This document shows, in pieces, positions 8,953-17,928 of a DNA stretch of 64,000 nucleotides. The stretch spans positions 1 through 64,000 of the forward strand of contig NZ_BOMM01000028.1 in the NCBI RefSeq assembly GCF_016862195.1, in the 5' to 3' direction. Below the pieces are notes generated by a model. It was not told where the DNA came from. It made no database searches and worked only from the letters and a program-made list of their open reading frames with translations. Each line of letters begins with the position of its first letter. Position 1 is the stretch's first letter. Made by a program: the position numbers and the translations under genes. Source of the stretch: Paractinoplanes ferrugineus. GTDB lineage: Bacteria > Actinomycetota > Actinomycetes > Mycobacteriales > Micromonosporaceae.

Positions 8953-10050
8953 TCAGTCGGCCGCCACGGTCAGGGTGCCGAGTCCGGCCACCGCGTCGAT
9001 GTCCAGGGCCGGGCCTCCGGCGCCCTTGCCCCCGGTGAGCCGGGTGCCCTTGTCGATCCCGTTCGTCGTGCGGCCGTCGAGCACCACCTTGCCGCCGCCG
9101 GCGCGCAGCAGCACGGTCACCGGCACCGGCTCGGCGGTGGTGATCTGCCAGGTGTTGACCCCGCCGGACATCTTGATCGGCAACGTGCCGCCGAACTTGC
9201 CGAGGTCCATCGTGATGCGGGCGGCACCGCCGCCGAGATCGACGCGGCGCAGCCGGGCCCCGGCCAGGTCGTAGTTCGCCGTGGTCACCCCGCCGGTCAT
9301 CCGGATCGCCCAGGTCACCCTGCTGTTCAGCTTCACGTCGAGCCGCCCGCTGCCCTTACCGGCGGCGGCGTTCGGGTCGAGCTTCGCGGTGCTGCCGCCG
9401 ATCGTCAGGCGGGGCCGCAGCCCGCTGCCGGCCGGGGTGCTGAACCGCACCGTATCGGTGCCGAGGTCGGCGCTCGTCACGTTGAGCTCGACCACGTCGT
9501 CGGTCAGTTCGAAGGTGCCTGAGGTGAACGGCAGTGCGGCGGCCGGGGCCGGGCTCGTCGGGGGCGGCGCGCTCGGCGTGCTCGGCGCACTCGGCGCACT
9601 CGGGCCGGTGCTCACCGTCGGCACCGGCGCCGGTTCCACCGACACCGGCGGATTCTGGTCAGCGGGCAGGGCGCCGTCGGGCTGCTCCGGCACGGGCGCC
9701 GCGGTCACCCCCGGCTGCGCCGGCGGGCCGTCGCGCAGCACCATCCGGGCCAGCACCAGCACGCTGCCGCCGAGGAAGACCACGGCGGCCAGGACGGCGA
9801 GAAGAAGTCGCAGGCCGCGGCGGGCCGGGCGGGGCGGGGGGCTGATCAGCAGGGTCGGTTGCGGCTCCGGAGGGTACGGCGGGGAGGCCGGTTCCGCGGG
9901 CTCGGTCCCGTCCGGATACCAGTCGGCGGCAGGTCCCATCCGATGGGGCGCGTCCGGCCAGTAGTCGGAGATGTTGGGCAGGCCGCCGGCCGACTCGGGG
10001 TGGGAGCCGGGAGCCGGGGTGTCGAGGTCACTCGAAGCGGAGCCGTCCAC
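8953..10050 (-). CDS. Membrane-anchored surface protein with a beta-helix-like C-terminal domain
   Basis: A 365-residue protein with a Pro-rich cytoplasmic N-terminus, one membrane span at about residues 79-100, a long Pro/Ser/Thr/Ala linker (about 105-180) and a C-terminal domain of short repeated beta-rich segments with many Gly-Gly turns (TGGVTTANYDLAGARL and SGGVNTWQI types). This pattern resembles DUF4097/toast-rack adhesin-like domains. It is probably displayed outside the cell; ligand unknown. GTG at 10050 is chosen because GAGGAG lies 8 nt upstream; the frame is open to a GTG at 10128 without such a site. The linker DNA contains a short 9-bp repeat (about 9572-9602). Confidence 0.6.
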   Translation of the reverse strand: MDGSASSDLDTPAPGSHPESAGGLPNISDYWPDAPHRMGPAADWYPDGTEPAEPASPPYPPEPQPTLLISPPPRPARRGLRLLLAVLAAVVFLGGSVLVLARMVLRDGPPAQPGVTAAPVPEQPDGALPADQNPPVSVEPAPVPTVSTGPSAPSAPSTPSAPPPTSPAPAAALPFTSGTFELTDDVVELNVTSADLGTDTVRFSTPAGSGLRPRLTIGGSTAKLDPNAAAGKGSGRLDVKLNSRVTWAIRMTGGVTTANYDLAGARLRRVDLGGGAARITMDLGKFGGTLPIKMSGGVNTWQITTAEPVPVTVLLRAGGGKVVLDGRTTNGIDKGTRLTGGKGAGGPALDIDAVAGLGTLTVAAD

Positions 10051-10273
10051 GCGATCGTCTCCTCGGTACGGCCGGGCACCCCCTGCGCCCGGCTGCGTAT
10101 GGCGTCGTGGATCAATACGCGGGGACACCGGTCGTCGGTTCGATTTCGGCGGGAGACGTTCGGGAACCGGCCAAAGACGGGCTTTACTCGCACCCTTGCC
10201 TAAAGCCTCTTTCGCCGCAAGAATGCCTTTTCGAAAGTTTAAGAAGGTCTTAGGCCGTAGGAGCGGATGTTAC
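10051..10273. promoter_or_regulatory. Divergent intergenic region between two surface-protein genes
   Basis: These 223 bp must hold the promoters of both flanking genes. The right half (about 10195-10260) is unusually AT-rich for this genome and contains TAAGA-AGG-TCTTA, a small perfect inverted repeat at about 10239-10252. No confident -35/-10 pair was assigned. AGGAG at 10259-10263 lies 10 nt before the ATG at 10274. Confidence 0.4.
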
Positions 10274-11143
10274 ATGCCCCACGAGAACGAGCTGAACGAC
10301 CTTCGGACCGACGGGTGGTTCCAGGACCCGCTCTCCGACGCTCCGACGGCCCTCATTCCGTACACTCCGCGCCTGCCGGTCCGGCCGGCGGCCGAGCCCT
10401 CCACGAAGGCCCGTCAGGTGCTTCTCGCCTGCGGCGCCGCGGTCGTCGTCGGTGTCTCCGGCGTGATGGCACTGATCGTCACCGCCGACGACGAGCGGCC
10501 GGGCGGGATCACCGAGCAGCTCGCGTTCCCCTCGTTCGCGCCGCTGACCCCGGTCTCGCTGCTCCCGGCCCCGGCGACCAGCGCCGCCGCCCCGGCCCCG
10601 CCGGTGGTGATCGCCCCGACCACGCGGCCGGTCGCCGATCGCACCACGCGCCCGGCGGCGCCCACCTCCGCCCCGGCGGTGACCAAGCCGCCGGCGGCAC
10701 CCGTCCAGTTCGTCGCCGGCGCACGGATCGGCCTGGAGATCGACGGCCGGTCCGGCGTACGCCTCAGACACCGCAACTGGGTCGCCCGGGCCGATGCCAT
10801 CGGGTCTTCCAGTAACGCCCTGGACAAGGCCGACTCGAGCTTCGTGGTGCGGACCGGACTCGCGAGCGACCGCTGCTTCTCGTTCGAGTCGGTCAATTAC
10901 CCGGGCTATTACCTGCGGCACAAGAACTTCGTGCTCCGCCTGGAGCGGCGCGGCGCGCGCGAGAACCCGCAGATGTTCAACCAGGACGCCTCGTTCTGCC
11001 CCAGGCCCACCCCGGACGGCAGCGCTGTCGTCCTGGAATCGAGCAATTTCCCGGACCGGGCCCTGCGTCTCGGCGGAGACGACGTCTTCCGCCTCGAGCA
11101 GGGCACCGGCACGGCGTTCGTGGTGCGCACGGCCCTGGCCTAG
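10274..11143 (+). CDS. Membrane-anchored AbfB-type (arabinose-binding, CBM42-like) protein
   Basis: A 289-residue protein: a cytoplasmic N-terminus, a span at about residues 52-76, an Ala/Pro/Thr-rich linker (about 95-150) and a C-terminal beta-trefoil domain of the alpha-L-arabinofuranosidase B (AbfB) type. The trefoil is shown by repeated motifs SVNYPGYYLRHKNFVLRL, RLRHRNWVARAD and SSNFPDRALRLGG with characteristic DASFxxR/DSSFVVR segments. There is no catalytic domain, so it probably binds arabinose-containing polymers at the surface. ATG at 10274 is supported by AGGAG 10 nt upstream. It is convergent with the aldo/keto reductase gene; the two stop codons interlock on CTAG. Confidence 0.75.
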   Translation: MPHENELNDLRTDGWFQDPLSDAPTALIPYTPRLPVRPAAEPSTKARQVLLACGAAVVVGVSGVMALIVTADDERPGGITEQLAFPSFAPLTPVSLLPAPATSAAAPAPPVVIAPTTRPVADRTTRPAAPTSAPAVTKPPAAPVQFVAGARIGLEIDGRSGVRLRHRNWVARADAIGSSSNALDKADSSFVVRTGLASDRCFSFESVNYPGYYLRHKNFVLRLERRGARENPQMFNQDASFCPRPTPDGSAVVLESSNFPDRALRLGGDDVFRLEQGTGTAFVVRTALA

Positions 11144-12150
11144 GCGCCCGCGCGGTCCAGCCGGTCGAGCTGCTCGTCGGAGAGCTTCACGTCCAGGGCG
11201 GGCAGCGCGTCCTCGAACTGCTGGGTGGTGCGGGGGCCGATCAGCGGCAGCACCCGCGGCTCGCTCCGGTGCATCAGCCACGCCAGCACCAGCTGGTTGG
11301 GCGTGACCCCGGCCTCGGCCGCGACCTCCCGCACCGCCGCGATCCGCGCGTCGGCGTCCGGGCCGGCGTAGCTCTCCATCATCCAGTGGCCGGTCCGCTT
11401 GGCCGCCGAGTCGTAGACGCCCTTCAGGATCGGCGAATAGGCGACAAGCGTCTGGTCGTCGTTGTCGCGCAGATAGTCGAGCTGCTCGGCACCGACGATC
11501 GACGTGCTCTCGAGGCCCGCCCTCGGCCGCAGGTAGCTGTGCTGCTGCTGGACCGCGACCGGCAGCGGCCAGCCGTTGCGCTCGCACAGGCCGCGGATCC
11601 GCTCGAGCCGCCACGTGCGCACGTTGGACCAGCCCAGGTAACGGATCTTGCCGGCCGAGACGAGCCCGGCCAGTGCCTCGAGGGTCTCCGCCAGCGGCGT
11701 CGCCTTGTCGTCGACGTGGAGGTAATAGAGGTCGACGTGGTCGGTGCCGAGCCGCCGCAGGCTGCCGTCGAGCGCATCCCGCAGGGTCCGGGCGCCCGCC
11801 CCGGCGAACGTACGCCGGGCCAGCTCCCAGTCGGGCGTGCCGTCCGCCGCCCACAGGTCCGGCGAATAGGTGGGCAGCGCGCTGCCCTTGGTCGCGAGGA
11901 AGATGTCGTCCCGCCGGTGACCGGCGCGCATCCAGCGGCCGAGGAGTTCCTCGCTCTCCCCACCGCGGCTGCCCGGTCTCGCCCACCACTCGTAGCAGTC
12001 GGCGGTGTCGATGAAGGACCCGCCGACGTCCAGATAGCGGTCGAGGATCCGGATCGAGTCCGGTTCGCTCGTCGCGTTGCCCATCTGCATCGCGCCCAGA
12101 GCGAGCTTGCTGACCTGCGTGCCGGTCCGGCCCAGTTCGATCGTCTGCAT
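11140..12150 (-). CDS. Aldo/keto reductase
   Basis: A 336-residue soluble oxidoreductase of the NADPH-dependent aldo/keto reductase superfamily. The start LGRTGTQVSKLALG, the catalytic segment DTADCYEWW (Asp and Tyr), the Lys in FLATKGS and the His in DLYYLHVDD give the expected D-Y-K-H tetrad; late segments such as VTPNQLVLAWLM complete the barrel. Substrate unknown. The message appears leaderless and driven by a MerR-type promoter (see 12158-12188). A TetR gene is divergent, 72 nt away, and may also take part in control. Confidence 0.9.
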   Translation of the reverse strand: MQTIELGRTGTQVSKLALGAMQMGNATSEPDSIRILDRYLDVGGSFIDTADCYEWWARPGSRGGESEELLGRWMRAGHRRDDIFLATKGSALPTYSPDLWAADGTPDWELARRTFAGAGARTLRDALDGSLRRLGTDHVDLYYLHVDDKATPLAETLEALAGLVSAGKIRYLGWSNVRTWRLERIRGLCERNGWPLPVAVQQQHSYLRPRAGLESTSIVGAEQLDYLRDNDDQTLVAYSPILKGVYDSAAKRTGHWMMESYAGPDADARIAAVREVAAEAGVTPNQLVLAWLMHRSEPRVLPLIGPRTTQQFEDALPALDVKLSDEQLDRLDRAGA

Positions 12151-12157
12151 GCCGACG

Positions 12158-12188
12158 ACGCTAGGACCTGGAGCGCACTCCAGGTCAA
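12158..12188 (-). promoter_or_regulatory. MerR-type promoter: 19-bp spacer holding a 22-bp palindrome
   Basis: On the minus strand TTGACC (12183-12188) and TAGCGT (12158-12163) are separated by 19 bp, the overlong spacer of MerR-family activated promoters. The near-perfect palindrome ACCTGGAG-N4-CTCCAGGT (12166-12185, extended one pair each side) fills the spacer. TAGCGT ends 7 nt before the ATG at 12150, so the mRNA is probably leaderless. A MerR-type activator from elsewhere in the genome is predicted. Confidence 0.75.
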
Positions 12189-12208
12189 CGTCGATCTCTC
12201 CGGCCCCG

Positions 12209-12214
12209 TAGGGT
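12209..12214 (+). promoter_or_regulatory. -10 element TAGGGT of a likely leaderless TetR promoter
   Basis: TAGGGT ends 8 nt before the ATG at 12223. No Shine-Dalgarno sequence is present. Confidence 0.45.
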
Positions 12215-12222
12215 TCGGATTC

Positions 12223-12732
12223 ATGGACCGGTTACTGGCGGCGGCACTCGACCTGTTCGCCGCCCACGGGGTCAGTGCCACCTCGACCCGGATGATCGCC
12301 GACCGCGCGGGCGTCCCGCCGGAGCAGATGCCGCCGATGGACGACCTCGTCCTCGCGGTGATCGCCCCCGCCCTCGACCGCTTCGCGGTGATCGCCGATC
12401 ACGCCGAGGCCCAGCGCGGCCACGCCGCCCGCCGCGAAGCCGTCCTCGCCGGCGTGGTCGACCTGGTCATCGAGTTCCGCAAGGTGTCGACGACGCTGAG
12501 CTTCGACCCGGTGGTGATCCGCATCCTGCGGTCCAACCCGGCGGTGCGTAACCTGCACCGCATCCGCCGTCTGCTCGGCGGCACCGCCCCCGACCCGGGC
12601 AGCCGGGTGCGCATGGCGGTGATCAGCGGCGGCCTGATGATGGCCGGCGCCGACCCGGCCGTGGCCGGCCTCGACGACGAGGACTTCCGCGACCACCTGC
12701 TGGCCGCGGGCCGGCGCATCCTCACCGGCTGA
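12223..12732 (+). CDS. TetR family transcriptional regulator
   Basis: A 169-residue protein. The N-terminal helix-turn-helix reads LLAAALDLFAAHGVSATSTRMIADRAGV (about residues 4-31), shorter at the N-terminus than usual for TetR proteins. The rest is a helical ligand-binding and dimerisation domain without a clear subfamily. It is divergent from the aldo/keto reductase gene and may control it or itself, but the strong palindrome between them has MerR-type spacing, so TetR binding there is only one possibility. Confidence 0.8.
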   Translation: MDRLLAAALDLFAAHGVSATSTRMIADRAGVPPEQMPPMDDLVLAVIAPALDRFAVIADHAEAQRGHAARREAVLAGVVDLVIEFRKVSTTLSFDPVVIRILRSNPAVRNLHRIRRLLGGTAPDPGSRVRMAVISGGLMMAGADPAVAGLDDEDFRDHLLAAGRRILTG

Positions 12733-12740
12733 CAGAGCCG

Positions 12741-12821
12741 GGGCCGGCTGACCGAGCGGGCCGGCTGACCGAGCGGGCCGGCTGACCGAGCGGGCCGGCT
12801 GACCGAGCGGGCCGGCTGACA
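12741..12821. repeat. 17-bp tandem repeat, 4.8 copies, in a convergent gap
   Basis: The unit GGGCCGGCTGACCGAGC is repeated with no mismatches directly after the TetR stop; the stop context GGCTGA recurs in each unit (GGCTGACC). The array lies between the 3' ends of convergent genes. The 17-nt period is not a multiple of 3, as expected outside coding DNA. Confidence 0.9.
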
Positions 12822-12900
12822 GCTCCGCACCGCGGGACCGGCGGGCGCAGGGTGGCCGCGACGTGCACGGCCACCCTGCAATGGTTCCTCCGGTGACCGC

Positions 12901-14391
12901 TCAGTGGGCCATCGCCTTCGGGGCGTCCGGGTCGACGTCGAGCGGGCCGCTGCGGAAGGTCACCGCCGAGACGAGCGCGACCAGCAGGAAGAAGCCGACC
13001 GACCACCAGAACACGGTGTGGTAGCTGGACAGCTGGGCCTGCGCCTGGACCAGCGCCGACGGGGTCCGGCCCACCAGGTAGTCGGTGGCCGCCGAGGCGG
13101 CGAACGAGCTCAGCAGGGCGGTGCCGATCGAGCCGCCGATCTGCTGCACGGTGTTGATCATCGCCGAGGCGACGCCCGCGTCGTGGTGGTCGACGCCGCT
13201 GGTGGCGGCGTTCTGGGTGGGGGCGAAGATCAGGCCGAGACCGAGACCCATGACGATCAGGCCGGGCAGGACGCCGGACGCGTACGACGAGTCCAGGTCC
13301 AGCCGGGTCATCCAGGCCATGCCGGCGGCCGCGATCAGGGCGCCGACCGGCACCAGCGGGCGCGGGCCGATCTTCGGCGTCAGCAGCGCGCCCAGCGTGG
13401 TCGCGGACAGCATGATCGAGGCCAGCATCGGCAGGAACGCGAGGCCGGTGCGGATCGGGGTGAAGCCCAGGAACGAGACCAGGTAGTAGGTCAGGAACAG
13501 GAAGATGCCGAACATGCCGGCGCCGGCGATGCCGATCGACAGGTACGAGCCACCTCGGTTACGGTCGAGCACCACACGCAGCGGCAGCAACGGATGCGGC
13601 ACCCGCAGTTCGATGAACACGAAGGCGATCAGCACGAGCACGCCGCCGATCATCGGGATCAGCGTGACCGGGGCGGTCCACCCGTCGGTCTCCGCCTTGC
13701 CGAGGCCGAACACCAGGCCGACCAGGCCGGCGATGGCGGCGACGGCGCCCGGGACGTCGATCCGGTCGCGGTTGGCGATCGCCTCGTCCTGCAGCTTGCG
13801 GAGGGCGCCGATCGCGGCGACGACCGCGATGACCAGGTTGACGTAGAGGCACCAGCGCCACGACAGGTACTCGGTCAGCACGCCGCCGAGCAGCAGGCCG
13901 ACCGCGCCGCCGGCGCCGGAGATGGCACCGAAGATGCCGAACGCCTTGCCCCGGTCGGCGGGCTCGGTGAACGTGGTGGACAACAGCGACAGGGCGGCCG
14001 GGGCGAGGGCCGCACCGAACGCACCCTGCAGGGCACGCGCGAAGATCAGCATCTCGATCCCGTTGGCCGCGCCACCCAGGGCGGACGCGAGCGCGAAACC
14101 GGTGAGGCCGATGAGGAACATGCGCTTGCGGCCGAAGAAGTCACTGAGTCGGCCGCCGAGCAGCAGCAGGCTGCCGAACGCGAGGGCGTAGCCGGTGACG
14201 ACCCACTGCCGGCCTGCGTCGGAGAAACCGAGGTCGGTCTGGGCGGTGGGCAGGGCGATGTTCACGATCGTGGCGTCGAGCACCACCATGAGCTGGGCCA
14301 TGGCGAGAACGACAAGCGACCACCAGCGACCATCGCCGGTGTCCTGACCGACCGGGCCGGACGGGCGGGTGACTTCGGTTGCGGTACTCAT
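12901..14391 (-). CDS. MFS transporter, DHA2 (EmrB/QacA) drug-efflux family
   Basis: A 496-residue polytopic protein with about 14 predicted spans. The DHA2 signature AMAQLMVVLDATIVNIALP is in the first span, motif A GGRLSDFFGRKRMF between spans 2 and 3 and motif C-like GAISGAGGAVGLLLGG in span 5. Such proteins export drugs or metabolites using the proton gradient. The ATG at 14391 has AAAGG 6 nt upstream on the minus strand and matches the family's usual start; longer upstream reading is rejected. No regulator is adjacent. Confidence 0.92.
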   Translation of the reverse strand: MSTATEVTRPSGPVGQDTGDGRWWSLVVLAMAQLMVVLDATIVNIALPTAQTDLGFSDAGRQWVVTGYALAFGSLLLLGGRLSDFFGRKRMFLIGLTGFALASALGGAANGIEMLIFARALQGAFGAALAPAALSLLSTTFTEPADRGKAFGIFGAISGAGGAVGLLLGGVLTEYLSWRWCLYVNLVIAVVAAIGALRKLQDEAIANRDRIDVPGAVAAIAGLVGLVFGLGKAETDGWTAPVTLIPMIGGVLVLIAFVFIELRVPHPLLPLRVVLDRNRGGSYLSIGIAGAGMFGIFLFLTYYLVSFLGFTPIRTGLAFLPMLASIMLSATTLGALLTPKIGPRPLVPVGALIAAAGMAWMTRLDLDSSYASGVLPGLIVMGLGLGLIFAPTQNAATSGVDHHDAGVASAMINTVQQIGGSIGTALLSSFAASAATDYLVGRTPSALVQAQAQLSSYHTVFWWSVGFFLLVALVSAVTFRSGPLDVDPDAPKAMAH

Positions 14392-14541
14392 GGAACGCCT
14401 TTCACGAGCTGCGGGGACGGATCCCCGGATGCATCGGTTACTCGGCGTGGGACTTGAGGAGGTGCTGGGCGGCTCCTCCCGAAAAGCAACCCCGGCACCA
14501 CCCGGTGATCGGGTTCCAGCTCTCGGCCTAAGATCCACTTC

Positions 14542-14895
14542 GTGGCTGAACGCGTTCAAAATTCGCTGACGCCGGCCTCCGCGCGATGGTGCGCGGGGGC
14601 GGCGACGGTGTACTGCGTGATGGTCGGAGTTGTCGTCCACTCCGGCGAGGCGGCGGATCTCCGGCAGTTCGGCTGGTTCCTCGGCGGAACCGCCACGCTG
14701 AGCACACTGGCACCCCAGCTGTTCCGCCGGCGCGCCGCATTCATGGCGGCCGCCTGGACGGCGATCGCGCTGATCGCGGTCGGCAGCGTTCTGTTCGTGT
14801 TCTTCGGTGCTTGCCTGTTTGTGCCGGCCGTCCTGATGCTGGTCGTCGCCGTGCTCCAGGGCGAGCGACAGGTGCACGCCCCGCCTGCTCGCTAG
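14542..14895 (+). CDS. Small three-span membrane protein, unknown function
   Basis: A 117-residue protein beginning with GTG at 14542, preceded by TAAGAT (14529-14534) ending 7 nt before the start, so it is probably leaderless. It has hydrophobic spans at about residues 17-33, 44-60 and 68-108. No family recognised. It is convergent with the dehydrogenase gene: the stop codons interlock on CTAG at 14892-14895. Confidence 0.6.
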   Translation: MAERVQNSLTPASARWCAGAATVYCVMVGVVVHSGEAADLRQFGWFLGGTATLSTLAPQLFRRRAAFMAAAWTAIALIAVGSVLFVFFGACLFVPAVLMLVVAVLQGERQVHAPPAR

Positions 14896-15863
14896 CTCCG
14901 CGGGGCGCTGGTCGGGGACTGCGCGGCGGGGAACGCGGCGCCGGTCAGTCGCTCGGCGGTCCGCCAGCTGCGCTGGGCCTCGTCCGTGCTGGTCAGGCGG
15001 GAGTAGAGGGCCTGCTCGGCGGGCGCACCGGCCAGGTGACCGAGACCGCTCGGGCCGTAGAGGCGGGCACCGCGGGCGGTCGAGGACGTGGCGGCGAACA
15101 GGGCCGGGAGGGCGGCCGACTCGACGGTGCCGAGCAGGACGCCGCGCCGGGACAGGGTGCGGATCACCCGTACGCCGAGCGTGTCCTTTGATCTGCCGAG
15201 CTCCGGGCGGGCGGCCAGCAGGTTGGTGGGCGCGACGCCCGGGTGGGCGAGGTTGCTGGTGATGCCCCAGCCGGCGGCCTGGCTGCGCCGGTCCAGCTCC
15301 AGGCCGAAAAGGCCGAAGGCGATCTTCGATTGACTGTACGCGCGGCCGCCGCTGTAGGACTTCTCCCAGTTCAGGTCGGGCCAGTTGATGGCATTCTGGT
15401 TGGCGGCGATGCTGATCTGCGAGGTCACCCGGGCCTGACCGGCGCGCAGCAGCGGCAACAGGTGGGCGACCAGCGCGAAGTGGCCGAGGTGGTTGCTGCC
15501 GAACTGCAGCTCGAAACCGTCGGCGGTGAGCTGGCGCTCGGGCGGGGTCATCACGCCGGCGTTGTTGATCAGAAGGTGGATCGGGCGGTTCTCGGCGGTC
15601 AGCGTGGCGGCGAGGGCGCTGACCGAGCTCAGCGACGAAAGGTCAAGCTCGCGCAGCGAAAGAGCGGCGCCCGGGTGCTGCCGCCGGATCTTCTCGATCG
15701 CGGCCTCGCCCTTGCCCCGATTGCGTACGGGCATGATCACCTCAGCGCCCGCAGCGGCGAGGCGGGCCGCGATGACGAGGCCGACGCCGTCGCTGGCTCC
15801 GGTGACGACTGCGAGTTTCCCGGAGAGGTCGGGAACGGTGATGTCCGGCTGGGTGCGTGCCAT
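14892..15863 (-). CDS. Short-chain dehydrogenase/reductase (retinol dehydrogenase-like)
   Basis: A 323-residue SDR with the Rossmann glycine motif TGASDGVG (about residues 21-28), NNAG (about 99-102) and the active-site YSQSK (about 166-170). The long C-terminal region and [12 protein letters not shown] segment match the group of SDRs annotated as retinol or protochlorophyllide reductase-like. Substrate unknown. GGAG lies 7 nt before the ATG at 15863. It is divergent from an MmyB-type regulator, a pairing common in actinobacteria, in which the XRE protein probably represses the dehydrogenase. Confidence 0.9.
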   Translation of the reverse strand: MARTQPDITVPDLSGKLAVVTGASDGVGLVIAARLAAAGAEVIMPVRNRGKGEAAIEKIRRQHPGAALSLRELDLSSLSSVSALAATLTAENRPIHLLINNAGVMTPPERQLTADGFELQFGSNHLGHFALVAHLLPLLRAGQARVTSQISIAANQNAINWPDLNWEKSYSGGRAYSQSKIAFGLFGLELDRRSQAAGWGITSNLAHPGVAPTNLLAARPELGRSKDTLGVRVIRTLSRRGVLLGTVESAALPALFAATSSTARGARLYGPSGLGHLAGAPAEQALYSRLTSTDEAQRSWRTAERLTGAAFPAAQSPTSAPRS

Positions 15864-15900
15864 GGTCGTACTCCATCTTCGGTCGGCGTTTGCCCGGCCT

Positions 15901-15953
15901 TCTCAGGCTTCTGGGCCGTTCTCAGGCTCTTGGGCCGTTCTCAGGCTGCCGGG
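15901..15953. repeat. 19-bp tandem repeat, about 2.7 copies
   Basis: TCTCAGGCT followed by (T/C)(C/T)TGGGCCGT repeats with a 19-nt period in the gap between the divergent dehydrogenase and MmyB-type regulator genes. It lies upstream of both starts. Confidence 0.7.
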
Positions 15954-15963
15954 TAGCCGGGGA

Positions 15964-15980
15964 GTTAGCCACGGTCTAAC
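15964..15980. promoter_or_regulatory. Candidate operator GTTAGCC-ACG-GTCTAAC
   Basis: A 17-bp inverted repeat with 7-bp arms and one mismatch lies 42 bp before the regulator start and about 100 bp before the dehydrogenase start. It is the best candidate site for the adjacent MmyB-like regulator. Confidence 0.5.
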
Positions 15981-16021
15981 GGTCCGCGGCTGCGGCGCGG
16001 CGCCGGTGGTAAAACCGAGAA

Positions 16022-16855
16022 ATGATCGATCGAGCCGGGCTTGCCGCGTTCCTGCGACACCGCCGGGAAGCGCTGCAGCCGGAGGACGTCGGCCTGCCGC
16101 GCGGACGACGGCGCCGGACGGCCGGGTTACGTCGCGAAGAGGTGGCCACGCTCTGCCACCTGTCGGCCGACTACTACAGTCGGCTCGAGCAGGAGCGCGG
16201 CCCCAACCCGTCCGAGCAGTTGATCGCGTCGATCGCGCAGGGACTGCACCTGACGCTCGACGAACGTGACCATCTGTATCGGCTAGCCGGTCACCAACCG
16301 CCGTCGCGGGGTGCCGCCAGCGAGCACATCAGCCCCGGGCTGCTCCGCATCCTGGACCGGCTGGCCGACACCCCGGCCGAGGTGGTGACGGAATTGGGCG
16401 AGACGCTGAGGCAGACTCCGCTCGGGGTCTCGCTCACCGGTGACCTCACCCGCTACACGGGGCCGGCCCGCAGCCTCGGTTACCGATGGTTCACCGATCC
16501 CGCCTGCCGGGCGCGCTATCACCCGGAGGACCACGACTTGCACTCACGGGTCTTCGCCTCCGGGTTACGGCAGATGGTCACCTTGCGTGGGCCCGACTCG
16601 TGGGCCGCTCACCTTCAGCGAGATCTGCTCGACCGCAGCGCGGAGTTCCGGGGCTTCTGGAACGAACAGGAAGTCGGTGTGCGCTACAGCCACGTCAAAC
16701 GGTTCGTCCACCCCGAGGTCGGCACGCTCGAAGTGACGTGTCAGGCCCTTCTCGACCCGGACCAGTCGCACTCGCTTCTCGTCTACACGGCCGCTCCGGG
16801 AACCGAGAGCCACGAGAAGCTCCAATTCCTGTCGGTGCTGTCGGCGAGCGCCTGA
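16022..16855 (+). CDS. XRE family regulator with MmyB-like ligand-binding domain
   Basis: A 277-residue protein. An N-terminal helix-turn-helix (about residues 30-75, GLRREEVATLCHLSADYYSRLE) is followed by an MmyB-like domain (about 105-270) that is PAS-like and thought to bind a small hydrophobic ligand. The family member beside an SDR gene normally controls that gene. TAAAAC lies 6 nt before the ATG, so the message may be leaderless though the hexamer is not a perfect TANNNT. Confidence 0.9.
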   Translation: MIDRAGLAAFLRHRREALQPEDVGLPRGRRRRTAGLRREEVATLCHLSADYYSRLEQERGPNPSEQLIASIAQGLHLTLDERDHLYRLAGHQPPSRGAASEHISPGLLRILDRLADTPAEVVTELGETLRQTPLGVSLTGDLTRYTGPARSLGYRWFTDPACRARYHPEDHDLHSRVFASGLRQMVTLRGPDSWAAHLQRDLLDRSAEFRGFWNEQEVGVRYSHVKRFVHPEVGTLEVTCQALLDPDQSHSLLVYTAAPGTESHEKLQFLSVLSASA

Positions 16856-16943
16856 AACGGATCTGCCGCACCTGGATGGTTCGTTCCGCAACGGCGTCCA
16901 CAGGGGATCCCGCGGACGGCGTCGGCGGGCGATAATCGGGGCT

Positions 16944-17861
16944 ATGCGAGAAGATCCGCCGGATCCGTTCGAGCAGTTGTCCGGCTGGGCCGCACGGACC
17001 GAGCGCAAGGTCAAGGCGGGGCGACGGCTCCGCTGGATCCGGTTCCTGCCCGCGGGCGCGGTGGGGCTCGCGGCCGTGGCGGTGCTGGTGTTCGTGATTC
17101 GGTCGGTCTCCACGGGCGGGGACGCCGGGCCGGCCGACGACATCGAGGCCGCGCCGCCCGCGATCAGCGTCACCACCTCGCCGGAAGCGGCGGCACGCAC
17201 CGACGCGTTTGCGGGAACGGCGGCGGCCGGTTATCCGAAAGGGGCCGCGGGCATCACCCTTCCGCCGGCCCGGGCGGTGCCCGGATTCTCCGCCGATCAG
17301 GTGCAGGCGGCGCTGGGACACGTGCGCGCGGCCATGATCGCGGGGCGGCTCGACGAGGACATGCTCGTCGGGCACAAAACGGGGCGGTTCGTCGCGATGT
17401 TCGCGGCCAACCAGCGCCAAATGCTCGAGAAGGACTTCGCCGGGGACGGCTTCGACACGTACGCGACATGGATCGATCCGGCAGTGAAGCTCGACGCCCG
17501 GGAAGAACCGCGAGTCAGTGGCCGCGTCACCTACACCTCCGTCAAAGAGGACGGAATTCAGACGCTGCGCGTCACCACCAACTTCGTCTGGGTGTACGCG
17601 TTCGACCGAGCCGACAAGCCGCTCGCCGTCGTGCACGACGAGATCCGATGGCGGTTCCCGTCGACGGCCGACCTGCGCGCCGGCGATCAAGGCATGTGGT
17701 TCGGGCCGGTGCGGGCCTACAACGCGCTCATCGACTGCGCGGCGATCAAGCGCGGCCTGCTCGCACCCACGCCACCCGGCGCCGGAGCGGCCGGGCCGAT
17801 CCAGGACGAGGATGCGCTGCTTCGCGCCGACCACGCGCTGGAGATCAAGGAGAACTGCTAG
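16944..17861 (+). CDS. Single-span membrane protein of unknown function
   Basis: A 305-residue protein with a short basic cytoplasmic segment, one span at about residues 33-53 and a soluble outer domain (about 110-300) with no family recognised; a Cys pair (one near 261 and the C-terminal last residue) could form a disulfide. GATAAT (16931-16936) ends 7 nt before the ATG, so it is probably leaderless. The coding sequence runs in the same direction as the regulator upstream, 88 nt away. Confidence 0.7.
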   Translation: MREDPPDPFEQLSGWAARTERKVKAGRRLRWIRFLPAGAVGLAAVAVLVFVIRSVSTGGDAGPADDIEAAPPAISVTTSPEAAARTDAFAGTAAAGYPKGAAGITLPPARAVPGFSADQVQAALGHVRAAMIAGRLDEDMLVGHKTGRFVAMFAANQRQMLEKDFAGDGFDTYATWIDPAVKLDAREEPRVSGRVTYTSVKEDGIQTLRVTTNFVWVYAFDRADKPLAVVHDEIRWRFPSTADLRAGDQGMWFGPVRAYNALIDCAAIKRGLLAPTPPGAGAAGPIQDEDALLRADHALEIKENC

Positions 17862-17865
17862 GCCG

Positions 17866-17904
17866 TCAAGTAGCCGGTCCTCAGGTAGCCGGCCCTCAAG
17901 AAGG
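17866..17904. repeat. 15-bp imperfect tandem repeat after a stop codon
   Basis: TCAAGTAGCCGGTCC is followed by TCAGGTAGCCGGCCC and a decayed third copy. Each copy carries TAG, echoing the real TAG stop at 17859-17861. Confidence 0.6.
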
Positions 17905-17928
17905 TGGCGCGTCGGCCGATAGTCGGAC

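Noticed and set aside
11140..12732. The palindrome between the reductase and TetR genes as a classical TetR operator
   Set aside because: Not excluded, but the 19-bp promoter spacer with a central dyad fits MerR-type control better, so it is reported as such.
12741..12821. Possible CRISPR array
   Set aside because: Units follow each other without spacers and are only 17 bp long, so this and the other arrays are simple tandem repeats. No cas genes were seen.
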